64,000 nucleotides of DNA. It comes from Pseudonocardia sp. HH130629-09. Lineage in GTDB: Bacteria; Actinomycetota; Actinomycetes; Mycobacteriales; Pseudonocardiaceae. The DNA lies in assembly GCF_001294645.1 (NCBI RefSeq), contig NZ_CP011868.1, positions 4,588,001 to 4,652,000 on the forward strand. Reading direction: 5' to 3'. The notes beneath the pieces were generated by a model, which did no database searches, was not told the origin of the DNA, and was given only the letters and a program-made list of their open reading frames with translations. Of the stretch, positions 61,924 to 64,000 are shown piece after piece. Each line of letters starts with the position of its first letter. The first letter of the stretch is position 1. Position numbers and translations under genes: made by a program.

Positions 61924-63238
61924 TCAGACGGGGATCGACCCGTGCGGGTGCTGCTCGTCGACGACGAGCCGGTGCGCGTGCGTCCAGCCGTGGGCGGCCG
62001 GGCGTGCCGCGACGACGTGGGCGTGGTCGACGTCGTGGCGGTGCCGGACGAGGTCGGCACCGGTCGTCGGCCAGACCAGGGCCGCCACGACCAGAGCGGC
62101 GACGGCCAGCACGGCGAGGACCGACCAGGTCACCGACCAGCCGGCTCCGACCGCCAGCCAGCCGGTGAGCGGGTAGGTGACCAGCCAGCAGGCGTGCGAG
62201 AGCGAGAACTGCGCGCTGAACAGGGCGGGCCGCTGGCCGGGTCCGGCGGAGGTCCGCAGCAGGCGGCCGGTGTTGACCATGATCCAGCCGGGCCCGGCGC
62301 CGATCAGCGCCCACGCCACCGCCGCCGTCGTCCATGACGGGGCCCACGCCAGCACCAGGGTCGCCCCGGCCGCGAGACAGGAGAGCCCGGCGCCGGCCAG
62401 CATCGTCGTTCGGAGCGGCAGCCGGCGCGCCACGCGCGGGGAGACCATCGCGGCGACGGCCGTCCCCGCACCGGACACCGCGAGCAACAGGCCGACGTCG
62501 GACTCGGTGCCGCCGAGCAGATCGCGGACGACGTTGACGGTCGTCACCAGCGACACCACCCCCACCGCGGCCACCACGACGTCCAGCGCCAGCAGCCCGC
62601 GCAGCTGTGGGACCGCCCGGAACAACCGCATCCCGAGGAACAGCCGGGTCGCGAAGCCGCCCTGGGCCCGCCCCGCCACCGGTGGGACGGCCGTCGACGC
62701 CACCAGGACCGCGGAGAACACGAACCCCACGCAGGTCCCGACGAACAGCGACGAGTAGCCGACCACCGCGACGGCCGCCGCAGCCAGCAGCGGGCTCAGG
62801 ACCGTCTCGGCGCTGCTCGCCAGCTGCGTGGCCGACAGAGCCCGCGAGTAGTCCTGCTCACCGGGGACGACGTCCGGGATCACCGACTGGAACACCGGCG
62901 TGAACGTCGCCGACGCGACCTGCAGCACCCCGACCAGCACGAGGATCTGCCAGACCTCGGACACCCAGGGCAGGACGAGCACCACCGCCGCGCGGACGGC
63001 GTCGGCGGAGACCATCAGGAGCCGCCGCGGCACCCGGTCGGCCACGGCCCCGACCACCGGCCCGACGACGACGTAGGCCACCATCTTGATCGTCAAGGCC
63101 GAGCCGAGGACCAGCGCTGCCCGCTCGCCGGCGAGGTCGTAGGCGAGCAGCCCGAGCGCGACCGTCGCGAGCCCGGTCCCGACCAGCGCGACGATCTGCG
63201 CGGCGAACAACCGGCGGAAACGCGGATTCCGGAACAGT
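61924..63238 (-). pseudogene. MFS transporter (MFS_1/MFS_3 type), native N-terminus lost to an IS5-family element
   Basis: About 438 residues of a 12-helix exporter remain, with LFRNPRFRRLFAAQIVALVG at the start, PVVGAVADRVPRRLLMVSAD (motif A) and a histidine-rich tail containing VRHRHDVDHAHVV. The normal start codon would lie only a few residues before LFRNPRF, exactly where the element at 63239 begins. The frame stays open into the element to a TTG at 63363, so a hybrid product is possible. It may still be expressed but probably lost its promoter. Confidence 0.78.
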
Positions 63239-64000
63239 GAGCCTTTGCCAACCTGGTGTTTGAGCTGGTCAGAGCCGGTACGGCGTGGCGTGACCTCGAA
63301 CGAGTGAAGCTCCTGGTAGACGGGCGATTGCTGAGATCGAAACCGTCCAACCAGGAGCTTCAAGGTGCTGTCTTACCCGTCCGGGATGACCGTGTCCAGC
63401 CGTGCCCTGCATGTGCTCTCCGACGCGCTGCGCGCGCACCGCAACCAGCGTCGGAGCCGGTGGCGGAAGCTGACGTGTGGCCGCCAGGCCCTGCTCGTGG
63501 TCGCCCACCTGCGCAAGGGCGAGACCTACGCCGATCTGGCCTGCGGTTTCCGGGTCGGCACCTCGACGGTGTACCGCTACCTGCGCGAGGCGATCGACCT
63601 GCTCGCCGCGATGGCCCCCACCCTCGAGCAGGCGATCGAGGTCGCCGTCGGCAAGGCGTTCGTGATCCTCGACGGCACCCTGCTGCGCATCGACCGCGTC
63701 GGCATGGCCTCGGGCTATGACCGCGGGTTCTACTCCGGCAAGCACAAGTGTCACGGGCTGAACGTGCAGGTCATCGCCGACCCGGCCGGCCGGCTGGTGT
63801 GGATCTCTCCGCCGCTGCCCGGAGCACGCCACGACATGGGCGCCGCCCGCGAGCACGGCATCGTCGACGCCCTGACCGAGCACCGGATCCCGGCAGCGGC
63901 AGACACCGCCTACCAGGGCGCCGGGCCCACGGTGGCGGTCCCGCAACGGCGGCGGCGCCTCGATCCCGACACCGGGCGGATGCGCCCGCTGTCGCAGGCG
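63239..64000 (+). mobile_element. IS5-family insertion sequence, second copy, truncated by the window end
   Basis: The left end GAGCCTTTGCCAACCTG matches the ends of the element at 25512-26449, and the leader also keeps the segment GAAGCTCCTGGTAGACGGGC. AGT (63236-63238) would be one side of the target duplication. The right end is outside the window. The element interrupts the start of the MFS gene. Confidence 0.88.
63365..64000 (+). CDS. IS5-family transposase, partial (window end)
   Basis: 212 codons of a transposase homologous to the one at 25634 but clearly diverged (for example FVILDGTLLRIDRVGMASGY versus FVILDGSLLRIDRVGMGSDY). The helix-turn-helix KGETYADLACGFRVGTSTVY, the first Asp and ADTAYQGAG region are present, and the catalytic Glu lies beyond the window. 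GTG start, intact so far. Confidence 0.9.
   Translation, partial: MLSYPSGMTVSSRALHVLSDALRAHRNQRRSRWRKLTCGRQALLVVAHLRKGETYADLACGFRVGTSTVYRYLREAIDLLAAMAPTLEQAIEVAVGKAFVILDGTLLRIDRVGMASGYDRGFYSGKHKCHGLNVQVIADPAGRLVWISPPLPGARHDMGAAREHGIVDALTEHRIPAAADTAYQGAGPTVAVPQRRRRLDPDTGRMRPLSQA

Overview
The window is very GC-rich DNA with the codon pattern and gene neighbourhoods of an actinobacterium, most probably a member of the Pseudonocardiaceae (Pseudonocardia-like). Two blocks follow gene orders I recall from Mycobacterium tuberculosis: ispE, rsmA, rpfB, tatD, metG, rsmI and PMT (the Rv1011 to Rv1002c neighbourhood), and sepX/glpR, a GNAT gene, glp, galU, 5-FTHF cyclo-ligase, ruc, then moaB, pepD, mprB and mprA (the Rv0996 to Rv0981 neighbourhood). 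Lineage-specific genes have been inserted between them.

Layout. Positions 1-20.7 kb are core chromosome: a DrrAB-type exporter, an ABC-F ATPase, ispE, a DHA2 exporter, rsmA, an RpfB-like resuscitation factor, tatD and metG. Then come a TetR regulator, a GH15 hydrolase coupled to glucose-6-phosphate dehydrogenase, a KhtTU-like cation/proton antiporter pair, rsmI, a protein O-mannosyltransferase and copC-copD. From 20.7 to 28.9 kb lies an insertion-sequence graveyard: two truncated host genes, two tandem IS1380-family elements, an IS256-family element carrying an IS5-family element and a second IS256-type element, and the C-terminal end of a site-specific recombinase abutting a tRNA-Ala gene. 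From 28.9 to 35.2 kb core genes resume (divisome proteins SepX/GlpR and Glp, GalU, folate cyclo-ligase, and an FmdB/Ruc-type chaperone under a CIRCE operator). From 35.2 to 40.1 kb is an acyl-CoA dehydrogenase island: two paralogous dehydrogenases flank an NsrR-like Rrf2 regulator and a GAF-LytTR regulator. One dehydrogenase is broken by a 165-bp MITE-like element. From 40.1 to 48.2 kb are small proteins, moaB, the MprAB/PepD envelope-stress system, a beta-hydroxyacid dehydrogenase, an SGNH hydrolase and a PPK2 polyphosphate kinase.

From 48.3 to 59.6 kb lies the most interesting region. A GTP cyclohydrolase II, a creatininase-family hydrolase, a RibD C-terminal-type reductase, a zinc-type dehydrogenase and a degenerate 6-pyruvoyl-tetrahydropterin-synthase homologue sit with a methyltransferase, a glycosyltransferase and a lysylphosphatidylglycerol-synthase-like membrane protein. 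Next to them are an FkbM methyltransferase, a reductase and an unusual CDP-alcohol phosphotransferase/sulfatase fusion. Together they suggest an uncharacterised pathway that starts from GTP and makes a ribosyl- or ribityl-pyrimidine or pterin-like compound, which is then methylated, glycosylated and perhaps attached to a lipid or exported. I recall a similar Streptomyces coelicolor neighbourhood (around SCO6650 to SCO6655), whose product, as far as I know, is not established.

The window closes with a TetR/MFS divergon carrying clear palindromic operators, and a second MFS gene that has lost its native start to an IS5-family element of the same type as the one at 25.5 kb. Repeated insertion by elements sharing the same terminal repeats is a theme of this locus.
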